Source: JBGSYN01 sp041750975
Lineage (GTDB): Bacteria; Pseudomonadota; Alphaproteobacteria; Geminicoccales; Geminicoccaceae
DNA: 15,986 nt
Reading direction: 5' to 3'
Assembly: GCA_041750975.1 (NCBI GenBank)
Contig: JBGSYN010000073.1
Span: 1-15,986, forward strand
Shown: positions 7,328 to 13,911 of the stretch, one piece after another
How positions within the stretch are numbered: position 1 is the stretch's first letter
Layout: the number at the start of each line of letters is the position of its first letter
Notes under the pieces: model-generated
The model's database searches: none
What the model saw: the letters and a program-made list of their open reading frames with translations, nothing else
What the model was told of the DNA's origin: nothing
Made by a program: the position numbers and the translations under genes

Positions 7328-7665
7328 CGTTTCCCGATAGTCGAGCTGTCGACCAGCGACCGCATCGCGACCCTTCGGGATTATGCGGGTAGTCGGCTCG
7401 CCCAACCTTTCTCGGCACCAAACATCGAATAAAGGTCGCAAATACACAATTAATTGGTCAAATATTTTCCGTTTTTACTTGTAGATCATTTTTGATCGAT
7501 GGAACTTTGTTTAAACTTATTTCACTTTCGAAGATTTTTTGGAACGTTAGATCCTTGTAACGGTTGTGTGCGCATGTGTTGGGTTAAACCTGAACATGTA
7601 TTCAGTGGGCATTCACTCGATACGCCCAATCGGCAACCCAAGCGGGTATTTCCCGGGGCAATGTG
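7328..7665. other. Intergenic region with AT-rich leader
   Basis: No convincing gene is present. The first part has a weak stem CCGCAT/ATGCGG (7360-7365 and 7383-7388), without a T-run, that could end the peptide-transporter transcript. From about 7430 to 7560 the DNA turns sharply AT-rich, with runs of T and a perfect GATCA-TTTT-TGATC dyad (7484-7497). An EcfG-like promoter lies at 7541-7565, and the rest is the leader of the stress operon. Confidence 0.6.
7541..7565 (+). promoter_or_regulatory. EcfG-type (general stress sigma factor) promoter, near consensus
   Basis: GGAAC (7541-7545) is followed after 16 bases by GGTT (7562-7565). The alphaproteobacterial EcfG consensus is GGAAC-N16/17-CGTT, so only the first base of the -10 element differs. 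It lies about 100 bases upstream of two genes of a family commonly induced by stress, in the right orientation. Confidence 0.6.
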
Positions 7666-8100
7666 ATGCAAAAAACTCTTGGTGCCAAGTCGTCAAAAAC
7701 CGACGGCAAAACCGTGCCAATCGTCGAAGAAGAGGCACAAATCTCGACCCGGGACGTGACGACGGGACATGTCAGCGTCAACACCGTAACGGATCACATC
7801 GACGAAGTCATCCGGCACGACTTGAAGAGCACTCGTGTTACGGTGGATCGGGTCCCGATTGGCCGGAACCTGGAAGCGGGCGAGCAACCGCCGGAGATCC
7901 GTTCGGAAGGCGATATTACGATCATTCCGGTTTTGGAGGAGATCGCGGTCGTAGAAAAACGACTGCATCTCAAGGAAGAAGTTCACATTCTCAAAGAAAC
8001 GATTGCGGAAAAAGTAGAGCTTCCCGTCAATCTTCGCAAGCAACGGGTCGTTGTCGAAAGACAGGGACCCGACGATCAACCAAGCCATGCAAAGGAGTAA
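7666..8100 (+). CDS. DUF2382 (YsnF/AvaK-type) stress protein, single-domain form
   Basis: A soluble, highly charged 144-residue protein made almost wholly of one DUF2382 domain. The domain starts at TVPIVEEEAQISTRDVTTGHV (residues 16-36) and contains the repeated strand-like units TRVTVDRVPIGR and ITIIPVLEEIAVVEKRLHLKEEVHI, ending with RKQRVVVER (124-132). These alternating acidic/basic beta-strand repeats are the family hallmark. The molecular function of DUF2382 is not established; members are associated with general stress and desiccation responses. The ATG at 7666 is used; a GTG directly before it (7663) is in frame, and GGGG lies upstream. Four bases separate its stop from the next gene, which carries the same domain, so the two form an operon behind the EcfG-like promoter. 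Confidence 0.85.
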   Translation: MQKTLGAKSSKTDGKTVPIVEEEAQISTRDVTTGHVSVNTVTDHIDEVIRHDLKSTRVTVDRVPIGRNLEAGEQPPEIRSEGDITIIPVLEEIAVVEKRLHLKEEVHILKETIAEKVELPVNLRKQRVVVERQGPDDQPSHAKE

Positions 8101-8104
8101 CGTC

Positions 8105-8899
8105 ATGGATCAGACTAGTACATCAGCAGGAAAGCAGTATGTTACGGCACTCTTCGACAGCCAGACCGACGCCAATAAGGCTGTGGAAAGGATTGTCGCG
8201 GAGGGTATTCCTCGCGAGGATGTTCAGATGATGGCCGGCCAGGAGCGCACCGGCGACGCCTCAACGGAACCGGCGCACGAGACCGGATTCCTCGATAAAC
8301 TCAAAGGCTTCTTCATGCCCGACGAGGATCGCCAAACCTATGCCGAAGGCCTGAGCCGCGGCGGCTATCTCGTTGCACTCCACACCAAGCCGGCGAATCA
8401 CGATCGGGTTGTCGATATTCTCAATGACGATGGCTCGGTCGATACTGAAGCACGCCCGGACTCGCCAGACCAGCAAAGGGCCATGGCTGACCGAGGCTCG
8501 AGCCATGGTAATGGTGGAGCGATTCCGATAGCTCAAGAGGAACTGCGCGTCGGCAAGCGGGAAACCAGCGGAGGCCAAATTCGCGCAAAATCTCACACCG
8601 TCGAAACGCCGGTCGAGGAAGACGTGACGCTGCGCGATGAGACAGTGAGTGTCGACACGCAGTCGGTCGATCGCCCGGCGAGCGAGTCCAAGGACGATCT
8701 ATTTCGTGAGCGCACGATCGGCGCCCAAGAGCATCATGAGGAAGCGGTGGTCGATAAAACGGCCCGGGTCAAGGAAGAGGTCGTCATCGGCAAGGATGTC
8801 GACCATCGGACCGAGACCGTGAAGGACAATGTCCGCCACACCGAAGTCGAGGTTGACGACGACCGGGCGCCCAGTAGCCCGCGTAAGTCGACCGTATAA
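8105..8899 (+). CDS. General stress protein: N-terminal Gsp17M/YflT-like domain plus C-terminal DUF2382 (YsnF)
   Basis: A 264-residue soluble protein with two parts. Residues 11-110 (YVTALFDSQTDANKAVERI, later GYLVALHTKPANHDRVVDIL) resemble the ferredoxin-like general-stress-protein-17M domain. Residues 139-253 form a canonical DUF2382 domain beginning IPIAQEELRVGKRETSGG and including LFRERTIGAQEHHEEAVVDK. The linker at 112-138 is hydrophilic and probably flexible. The start is well defined: AAGGAG at 8092-8097 lies seven bases before the ATG at 8105, although the frame is open further upstream. It follows the single-domain DUF2382 gene by four bases, and a strong terminator lies 10 bases after its stop. 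Family members are stress-induced, but no biochemical activity is known. Confidence 0.88.
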   Translation: MDQTSTSAGKQYVTALFDSQTDANKAVERIVAEGIPREDVQMMAGQERTGDASTEPAHETGFLDKLKGFFMPDEDRQTYAEGLSRGGYLVALHTKPANHDRVVDILNDDGSVDTEARPDSPDQQRAMADRGSSHGNGGAIPIAQEELRVGKRETSGGQIRAKSHTVETPVEEDVTLRDETVSVDTQSVDRPASESKDDLFRERTIGAQEHHEEAVVDKTARVKEEVVIGKDVDHRTETVKDNVRHTEVEVDDDRAPSSPRKSTV

Positions 8900-8909
8900 A
8901 CATCCGACG

Positions 8910-8959
8910 CGCCACCGCGGGCCGCTTGCTGACCCGCGGTGGCGTTCATTGATCTTTTT
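8910..8959 (+). terminator. Strong rho-independent terminator after the YsnF operon
   Basis: A perfect 12-base inverted repeat, CGCCACCGCGGG (8910-8921) with CCCGCGGTGGCG (8933-8944), encloses an 11-base loop. It is followed by a T-rich stretch ending in TTTTT (8955-8959). It starts ten bases after the stop codon of the second DUF2382 gene. Confidence 0.75.
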
Positions 8960-9171
8960 GCCGGAGTTCGTGTCCGATTCAGGACGAGGTGATCTGTATC
9001 GCATTATCCACGTCGCGATGGTCGGGCCGGACAGGCTGGTGGCAAGTCTCAGGCATCAATAACAGGCCGTGGCAAATCACCATGCGCATTACCGAAAATC
9101 AACGTCGATAGGGCGATTTCGGTCCACGAAATCATCGCAGGGCAACGCGCCGTTATTCATTGCCGATACCG

Positions 9172-9196
9172 GGAACATCAGTGCGTCGGTGACGTT
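9172..9196 (+). promoter_or_regulatory. EcfG-type general-stress promoter, perfect consensus
   Basis: GGAAC (9172-9176), exactly 16 bases, then CGTT (9193-9196) is a full match to the alphaproteobacterial EcfG promoter. Transcription would begin near 9203 and run into the membrane-protein gene at 9283 with a leader of about 80 bases. Confidence 0.8.
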
Positions 9197-9234
9197 CTGA
9201 TGGATACAACGCGTACGTTCTAAGGTTGAAAACA

Positions 9235-9248
9235 GCGCCTTTTGGCGC
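9235..9248 (+). promoter_or_regulatory. Small hairpin in the stress-gene leader
   Basis: GCGCC-TTTT-GGCGC is a perfect five-base-pair stem with a four-base loop. It sits between the EcfG promoter and the ribosome site (AAGGAG, 9269-9274). It could stabilise the leader or affect translation; no known riboswitch or thermometer fold is recognised. Confidence 0.3.
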
Positions 9249-9282
9249 GTCCCAAACGAACACCTCTCAAGGAGCAGGAACA

Positions 9283-10200
9283 ATGGCCAATCAGGCTGAC
9301 GCGGGACGTGTGTACACTCCCGAAACGACTTCGCGAACATACCCGGTCGACCATGAGGAGACGGACCGCGTGATCCGCCGCGTTTCACCCTCGGCGATAC
9401 TGGCAGGCGGCATTGTCGGCGTCGTGCTGCTTTTTCTCCTCGGCCTCTTAGGCGTCGGTATCGGTACCGCAACGATCGATCCCGCACCGGGCGAAAGCGG
9501 CACCCCGTCAGCGGGGACTTTCGGAATGGTTTCGGCGATCTGGGGTGTCCTTACGTTTCTCATAGCGCTTTTTGCCGCCGGCTGGGTTGCCGCCCGCCTT
9601 GCAGGCGATCCCAAGAAACTCGACGGATTGCTGCACGGCGTCGTTGCCTGGGCGCTGACGACCCTGGTCGTGATGTGGATGATGACGACAACGGTGAGCT
9701 CGGTTCTCGGCGGCGCCTTTTCGCTGGTCGGCAATATCGCCTCGACTTCGGCGCAAGGCGTCCAGGCCGCTGCAAGCGGCCAGAGCGGGCAGGCCATCTC
9801 GGGACTGGTCGATCAACTGCCTTGGGACCGAATTCAAGAGCAGGTCCAGCAATCCTTGCCTGCCGATGTCGAACTCAACCGCCAAACCCTGATGGCGGCT
9901 ATGCGAGAATTGGTGACAAGCGGCGGTGATCGCCAGGCGGTGATTGACGTCCTCGTCGACCAGGGCGGCATGACTCAACAACAAGCACAAGGCACATTAC
10001 AAGAATTGGAGACGACCTACGAAGAGACGCGAGAACAGGCTGAGCAGCAGGCGGCAGAAGCCGCAAGCGCTGCAGCAGGAACCGTGTCCACGGCGGCACT
10101 GGCAGCCTTCGTAGCACTCCTCCTCGGCGGTCTGGCCGCTGCCGGTGGCGGTTGGGTCGGTGCCCCGCAAGATCGGATTGCGACCCGAAGGGCCGTCTAA
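9283..10200 (+). CDS. Stress-associated membrane protein of unknown function ('PhnA-like' type)
   Basis: A 305-residue inner-membrane protein. Residues 37-62 (SAILAGGIVGVVLLFLLGLLGVGIG), about 80-106 and about 116-146 are hydrophobic spans, and a fourth lies at about 267-293. TM1-TM3 resemble a family frequent in Rhizobiales and often misnamed 'PhnA-like', in which a glycine-rich first helix is followed by GWVAARLAGDP-type text. The long soluble part (150-265) is rich in Gln, Ala and Glu and has a probable coiled coil at about 229-262 (TQQQAQGTLQELETTYEETR). The start is clear: AAGGAG eight bases before the ATG at 9283. A perfect EcfG promoter lies upstream, so it should belong to the general stress regulon, like the YsnF genes to its left. 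No enzymatic motif is seen, and a structural or envelope-stress role is only a guess. Confidence 0.75.
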   Translation: MANQADAGRVYTPETTSRTYPVDHEETDRVIRRVSPSAILAGGIVGVVLLFLLGLLGVGIGTATIDPAPGESGTPSAGTFGMVSAIWGVLTFLIALFAAGWVAARLAGDPKKLDGLLHGVVAWALTTLVVMWMMTTTVSSVLGGAFSLVGNIASTSAQGVQAAASGQSGQAISGLVDQLPWDRIQEQVQQSLPADVELNRQTLMAAMRELVTSGGDRQAVIDVLVDQGGMTQQQAQGTLQELETTYEETREQAEQQAAEAASAAAGTVSTAALAAFVALLLGGLAAAGGGWVGAPQDRIATRRAV

Positions 10201-10221
10201 TAAAATCTCGGGTGCCAAAAC

Positions 10222-10258
10222 GTAGCGCAGACGGATAAATCAGGGTCGTCTGCGCTAC
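10222..10258. terminator. Perfect 12-bp inverted repeat, terminator-like
   Basis: GTAGCGCAGACG (10222-10233) pairs perfectly with CGTCTGCGCTAC (10247-10258) around a 13-base loop, 22 bases after the stop of the membrane-protein gene. No T-run follows on the plus strand. An A-run precedes it, which gives a T-run on the minus strand. It most likely ends or stabilises the upstream transcript. Confidence 0.5.
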
Positions 10259-10453
10259 AGCCGCTACTCCCTGACGATATTGAGGCCATAAGCGATCCAG
10301 CCCGCGCTGTCCACACCATGGGGAGGTCTGGCTGACTCGGCCTTTCGCGGCCCTTGCTGTTTTTGAATAAGCAGGGCGGTTGTCACCGGCCGATCACAGA
10401 GGGTTGCTATTCCAGAACCGGTGGAGAAATGACAAGCCGGAATGGAAAACCTC

Positions 10454-11341
10454 ATGCCGATCACCGTTTGCCGCCGCGCCATCCTTGCGGTAGCCTTCAT
10501 CTTGCCGCTAGCCCTCCCCGCCATGGCCCAAGACCAGGAGGTGCGCTTTGCCGTCACCGACATCGAGGGCTTGGAGGCCCTGCAACGCGAGTTCGGCCCC
10601 TTCGAGAGCAAGATCGAGGAACTGACCGGGTTCGACCTTGAGCTCTTCGCGGTCAACAGCCGCACAGTGGCGGCGGAAGCCTTGCGCGCCGAGCAGGTCG
10701 ATTTCGTGCTGACCGGCCCCGCCGAATATGTCGTCATGCGCAAATTGACCAATGCCGAGCCGGTCATCGCGTTCTCGAGGCCCGATTATTTCTCTGCCAT
10801 CGTCGTCATGGCCGACAGCCCCTATCAGCGCCCCGAGGATCTGCGTGGCGAGACAATCGCGTTCGGCGATATCGGCTCGACCTCGAACCACCTGTCCCCG
10901 GCGCAATTACTGGCGGATTACGGCCTGATCTATCGCGACGATTACGATGTGCAGCACACCTCGCGCGATATCGGCCACGAGGCGATGAAGCGCGGCGATG
11001 TTGCGGCGCTTGCCACCAATTATCGCTCCTGGCTGTTGATCCGCGAGGCCGAGGAGCTGCCGCCCGGCGCTTTTCGGGCGATGGCGCGAAGCGGCGATCT
11101 GCCAAACGACGTGCTCGTCGCCGCCCCCAACGTCGCCGATGAGACCGTCAAGACCATGCGCACTGCCTTCGAGGAACATTCGGAAGAGCTCATCGAAGCC
11201 ATCCTCTCCGGCGGCGATGAAAATCTCAAATATGAAGGCATGCGCTTTCTGCCCGGGATTCAAGACAGCGATTATGATTATGTGCGGGCGATGTACGCGA
11301 CGATCGGCTTTCCGGAGTTCGCGGAGTTCGTCGGCGATTGA
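10454..11341 (+). CDS. phnD: Phosphate/phosphite/phosphonate-type ABC transporter substrate-binding protein (PhnD family)
   Basis: A periplasmic binding protein of about 295 residues. The signal peptide contains RRAILAVAFILPLALPAMAQ, with cleavage after AMA or AQ. The mature part begins with the first strand EVRFAVTDIEG. Family marks are VDFVLTGPAEYVVM (about 83-96) and GETIAFGDIGSTSNHLSP (about 133-150), where the FGD-x-x-STS loop normally clamps the oxyanion. The usual GSHDA-type and following acidic segment are replaced by SRDIGHEAMKRGDVAALATN, so ligand preference may differ from 2-aminoethylphosphonate. The ATG at 10454 has GGA seven bases upstream; an ATG at 10442 is possible. It opens a phnDCE-like operon. 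Phosphonate, phosphite or another tetrahedral oxyanion are all possible ligands. Confidence 0.85.
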   Translation: MPITVCRRAILAVAFILPLALPAMAQDQEVRFAVTDIEGLEALQREFGPFESKIEELTGFDLELFAVNSRTVAAEALRAEQVDFVLTGPAEYVVMRKLTNAEPVIAFSRPDYFSAIVVMADSPYQRPEDLRGETIAFGDIGSTSNHLSPAQLLADYGLIYRDDYDVQHTSRDIGHEAMKRGDVAALATNYRSWLLIREAEELPPGAFRAMARSGDLPNDVLVAAPNVADETVKTMRTAFEEHSEELIEAILSGGDENLKYEGMRFLPGIQDSDYDYVRAMYATIGFPEFAEFVGD

Positions 11342-11376
11342 GCACCGTTCTGACGCGGCCTGCCGCAGCTGAGAGC

Positions 11377-12147
11377 ATGGCGGCGGGCCAACCGGTGGAT
11401 CTGGCGGTGGATCTGGCGGTTCGCGGCCTGACCAAACGTTTCGGCGCTGTCACCGCCTTGGATGGGATCGGCTTCGAGATCAGGCGCGGTGAGGCCGTGG
11501 CATTGATCGGCGCCAATGGCAGCGGCAAATCCACCTGCCTGCGCTGCTGTCTGCGGCTGGTGCCGTTCGATGCCGGCAGCATTTCCCTGTTGGGATGCGA
11601 TGTCGGCGGGTTGCCCAAACGTGAGCTGCGCCGGTTGCGGGCGCGGGTCGGGTTCGTCTTTCAACGCCACAATCTGGTGCCACGTCTGTCGGCGCTGACC
11701 AACGTCGTGCATGGCGTGCAGGCGCGTGCCGGCGGCCCCCGGACCTGGCTGCAGACGTTCGCCAAAAAGGCTTGGCGGGAGGAGGCGATGGCCAGGCTCG
11801 AGGCCGTAGGCTTGGCCCATTTGGCAGCGCAGCGGGCGGACACGCTTTCGGGCGGGCAATCGCAACGCGTGGCCATTGCCCGGGCCTTGATGCAGCGTCC
11901 GGAGATCGTCATCGCCGACGAGCCGGTGGCGTCCCTCGATCCTGCCGCCGGCGAGGAGGTGATGGCGCTCTTCGTCGATCTCGTCCGCCGGCAGGGACTG
12001 ACCTTGCTGTTCACGACGCACCGTCTGGCGCACGCCACGGATTTCGCCGATCGGATCGTCGCCCTCCAAAATGGCCGGATCGTTCTCGACCAGCCGGCGA
12101 AGGCGGCGAACCACAAGGAGTTGCACCGGCTCTATGCCGCCGCCTAG
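11377..12147 (+). CDS. phnC: Phosphonate-type ABC transporter ATP-binding protein (PhnC family)
   Basis: A cytoplasmic ATPase of 256 residues from this start. Walker A GANGSGKS is at 45-52. The Q-loop text FVFQRHNLVPRLSALTNVVHG is diagnostic for PhnC. The ABC signature LSGGQSQR is at 157-164, Walker B IVIADEP at 177-183, and the switch histidine is in TTHRL at about 215. All catalytic elements are intact. A TTG at 11338 overlaps the PhnD stop (TTGA) and would add 13 residues, consistent with translational coupling; the ATG at 11377 is closer to the family's usual N-terminus, so the start is uncertain. A 12-base tandem duplication lies in the N-terminal coding region. Its 3' end overlaps the permease start by 14 bases. 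Confidence 0.88.
   Translation: MAAGQPVDLAVDLAVRGLTKRFGAVTALDGIGFEIRRGEAVALIGANGSGKSTCLRCCLRLVPFDAGSISLLGCDVGGLPKRELRRLRARVGFVFQRHNLVPRLSALTNVVHGVQARAGGPRTWLQTFAKKAWREEAMARLEAVGLAHLAAQRADTLSGGQSQRVAIARALMQRPEIVIADEPVASLDPAAGEEVMALFVDLVRRQGLTLLFTTHRLAHATDFADRIVALQNGRIVLDQPAKAANHKELHRLYAAA
11395..11418 (+). repeat. 12-bp tandem duplication inside the PhnC-like gene
   Basis: GTGGATCTGGCG occurs twice in direct succession (11395-11406 and 11407-11418), encoding VDLAVDLA. It is in frame and lies before the first conserved strand, so it lengthens the N-terminus by four residues without touching the ATPase core. Confidence 0.85.
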
Positions 12148-12922
12148 TCCGCCTTCAAGGTTCGAGCGTCCGGGTCCGTTTGCCTTTGCGCTGGCCGTCG
12201 GTGCCATCGCCCTCCTGGTCGCGAGCGTGCAGGGTGCCGACCTCTCTTTGTCGCGCCTGATCGGCGGTTTGCCGCGTCTGGGCAACCTGCTCGGCGACAT
12301 GTTCCCGCCCGACACCGATCGCTTGTGGCCAATCGTCAAGCGGCTCTACGAAACCCTGCAGATGGCCGTGGTCGGCACGGTGCTCGGCACATTGTTGAGC
12401 GTGCCGCTGGCGATTTGGGCCACCGAGAAGCATAGCCCGCACCCGCTGCTGCGCCTCGCCACGCGGGGGCTGATCTCGCTCTTCCGCACCGTGCCCGATC
12501 TGGTCTGGGCGCTGGTTTTCGTGATCGCCGTGGGGCTCGGTCCCTTCGCCGGCACCCTGGCGCTGGTGGTCGACACCATGGGCTTTTCCGCCCGATTTTT
12601 CGCGGAATCCATGGAAGAGGTGGAAGCAGGCCCGCAAGAGGCCTTGACGGCCCTTGGTGCGACGCCGAACGGCGTGGTGTTCTCGGCCGTCATCCCGGCA
12701 GCGCTGCCAGCCATGATCAACACCTCGCTCTATGCGCTCGAACTGGCGGTCCGCTCCTCGGTGGTGCTGGGGCTGGTAGGCGCCGGCGGCATCGGCATCG
12801 AGCTCAAGGTCGCCTTCGATATGTTCCAGTACAATCAAGCGGCGACGATTATCTTGTGCATCTTCGTGCTGGTTCTGGCTGTCGAGCAGCTGAGCAGCTT
12901 CGCCCGCCGCCGCATCATCTGA
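12134..12922 (+). CDS. phnE: Phosphonate-type ABC transporter permease (PhnE family)
   Basis: An inner-membrane permease of 262 residues with about six transmembrane segments. LYETLQMAVVGTVLGTLLSVPLAI (71-94), FRTVPDLVWALVFV (117-130), the EAA-like loop EALTALGATPNGVVFSAVIPAALP (169-192) and RSSVVLGLVGAGGIG (207-221) are strong PhnE hallmarks. The open frame extends upstream into the ATPase gene, but that part is a basic/serine shadow sequence; the ATG at 12134, overlapping the ATPase end by 14 bases, is the likely start. Only one permease is present, as in homodimeric PhnE systems. Confidence 0.9.
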   Translation: MPPPSPPSRFERPGPFAFALAVGAIALLVASVQGADLSLSRLIGGLPRLGNLLGDMFPPDTDRLWPIVKRLYETLQMAVVGTVLGTLLSVPLAIWATEKHSPHPLLRLATRGLISLFRTVPDLVWALVFVIAVGLGPFAGTLALVVDTMGFSARFFAESMEEVEAGPQEALTALGATPNGVVFSAVIPAALPAMINTSLYALELAVRSSVVLGLVGAGGIGIELKVAFDMFQYNQAATIILCIFVLVLAVEQLSSFARRRII

Positions 12923-12934
12923 AAGGCGCCCGAC

Positions 12935-13612
12935 ATGACCGAGATCGACCTCACCACCGCGACCGCGCACGAGGCCTGGAGCGAGCGATGGCAGACCGAT
13001 GCCGGACGCGCCGACTGGCTCGACGTCGATCCGGATGTAGCGGCGACCATCCCGCTGCTCCGCGAGCATGGCGTCAGAAGCGTCCTGGATCTGGGCTGCG
13101 GCGTAGGCCGGCACGCGCTGGCTCTGGCTGAAGCGGGCTTTGAGGTTTGCGCCTTCGACGGCAGTGCGGAAGGGCTGGCTTTCACCAACGACGCCGCGGC
13201 ATCGCGCGGTTTGGCGATCGACACCCGGCAGGGCATGATGACCGATTTGCCCTATGATGCGAGCTGGTTCGACTACGTCCTGGCTTTCAACGTCATCTAT
13301 CACGGCGATGAAAGCGTGGTCCGCCGCAGCATCGAGGAGATCAGCCGGGTCCTGACCCCCAGAGGCTGGTATCAGGGCACAATGCTGTCCAAACGCAATC
13401 GCAATTACGGTGTCGGCGTCCAAGTAGCGCCCAATACCTTCACTAATGACGACCCGGGCGACAGCGACAAGGTGCACCCGCATTACTATTGCGACGCCCG
13501 CGAATTGCTGGATTTATTCCGGGGTTACGAGCCGCTGCATCTGATCGACCGGCTGCACAAGAAGCCGGATTCGTGGCACTGGCATTTCCTTGGCGAGCGT
13601 CACGCGGCTTGA
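12935..13612 (+). CDS. Class I SAM-dependent methyltransferase
   Basis: A cytoplasmic methyltransferase of 225 residues with a Rossmann fold. Motif I (VLDLGCGVGRHALALAEAG) is at 50-68, with the acidic residue at the end of strand 2 in CAFDGS (Asp75). Motif II-like text DLPYDASWFDYVLAFNVIYH is at 104-123, and RVLTPRGWYQGTM follows at 138-150. The C-terminal HPHYYCDARELLDLFRGYE and SWHWHFLGERH resemble TehB-like small-molecule methyltransferases, with several His and one Cys that may bind substrate or metal. The ATG is 12 bases after the permease stop, with AAGG eight bases upstream, so it belongs to the phn-like operon. The link suggests it acts on the imported compound or its product; the methyl acceptor is unknown. 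Confidence 0.85.
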   Translation: MTEIDLTTATAHEAWSERWQTDAGRADWLDVDPDVAATIPLLREHGVRSVLDLGCGVGRHALALAEAGFEVCAFDGSAEGLAFTNDAAASRGLAIDTRQGMMTDLPYDASWFDYVLAFNVIYHGDESVVRRSIEEISRVLTPRGWYQGTMLSKRNRNYGVGVQVAPNTFTNDDPGDSDKVHPHYYCDARELLDLFRGYEPLHLIDRLHKKPDSWHWHFLGERHAA

Positions 13613-13625
13613 GGTATCGCTGGCT

Positions 13626-13642
13626 TATCCCAATCTTGGATA
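13626..13642. promoter_or_regulatory. Imperfect palindrome upstream of the toxin-antitoxin genes, candidate operator
   Basis: TATCCCAATCTTGGATA pairs six of eight positions around its centre (TATCC with GGATA outermost). It lies 21 bases before the antitoxin start, where ParD/CopG-type antitoxins usually bind to repress their own operon. Confidence 0.4.
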
Positions 13643-13662
13643 GTCAGAAATGAAGGAATGCG

Positions 13663-13911
13663 ATGCCGACGGTGACGATAAGTGACGATTTGCTAGCCAG
13701 GCTTGACGAGCTTGCAGCCAGCGCCGGTCACTCGCGCGACGATTTTGTGGAACGCGCGCTCAATGAATTCGTCAGTCGTCAAATGGAAGACGACGTCCCC
13801 GATTGGCACATCCCGTTGGTCCGTGCCGCGGTCGATCAGGTCAGGCACGGCCAGCTGGTCGACACCACGGCGAACGAAATAATCGCCAAGGCCAATGCCC
13901 GCCGCGGCTAA
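13663..13911 (+). CDS. Antitoxin, ribbon-helix-helix (CopG/ParD type)
   Basis: A protein of 82 residues. The N-terminal TVTISDDLLARLDELAASAGHSRDDFVERALNEFV (3-37) is a ribbon-helix-helix DNA-binding fold. The C-terminal half (about 45-82) is acidic then amphipathic and would wrap the toxin. GAAGGA lies five bases upstream of the ATG. It overlaps the next gene by 17 bases, the usual antitoxin-first order. The protein should neutralise the partner and repress the operon, probably through the upstream palindrome. Confidence 0.82.
   Translation: MPTVTISDDLLARLDELAASAGHSRDDFVERALNEFVSRQMEDDVPDWHIPLVRAAVDQVRHGQLVDTTANEIIAKANARRG

Larger units (their letters stand above)
8900..9282. other. Intergenic region between the stress genes
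   Basis: It holds a terminator hairpin (8910-8944), a perfect EcfG promoter (9172-9196) and a small leader hairpin (9235-9248). The stretch 8960-9171 shows no gene that I can support; short open frames there lack ribosome sites and recognisable protein character. Confidence 0.6.

Noticed and set aside
8970..9062. Short plus-strand frame ending near 9062 in the intergenic region
   Set aside because: It has no ribosome site and no recognisable protein features, and it lies between a terminator and the next promoter.
10264..10441. Minus-strand frame whose end reads like a protein C-terminus (SAGWIAYGLNIVRE)
   Set aside because: Most of the frame is antisense to the PhnD-like gene and no start signal is seen; a decayed gene remnant is possible but unsupported.
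12155..13483. 442-codon minus-strand open frame across the permease and methyltransferase genes
   Set aside because: It runs antisense to two well-recognised genes and has low-complexity, His/Arg/Gly-rich character.
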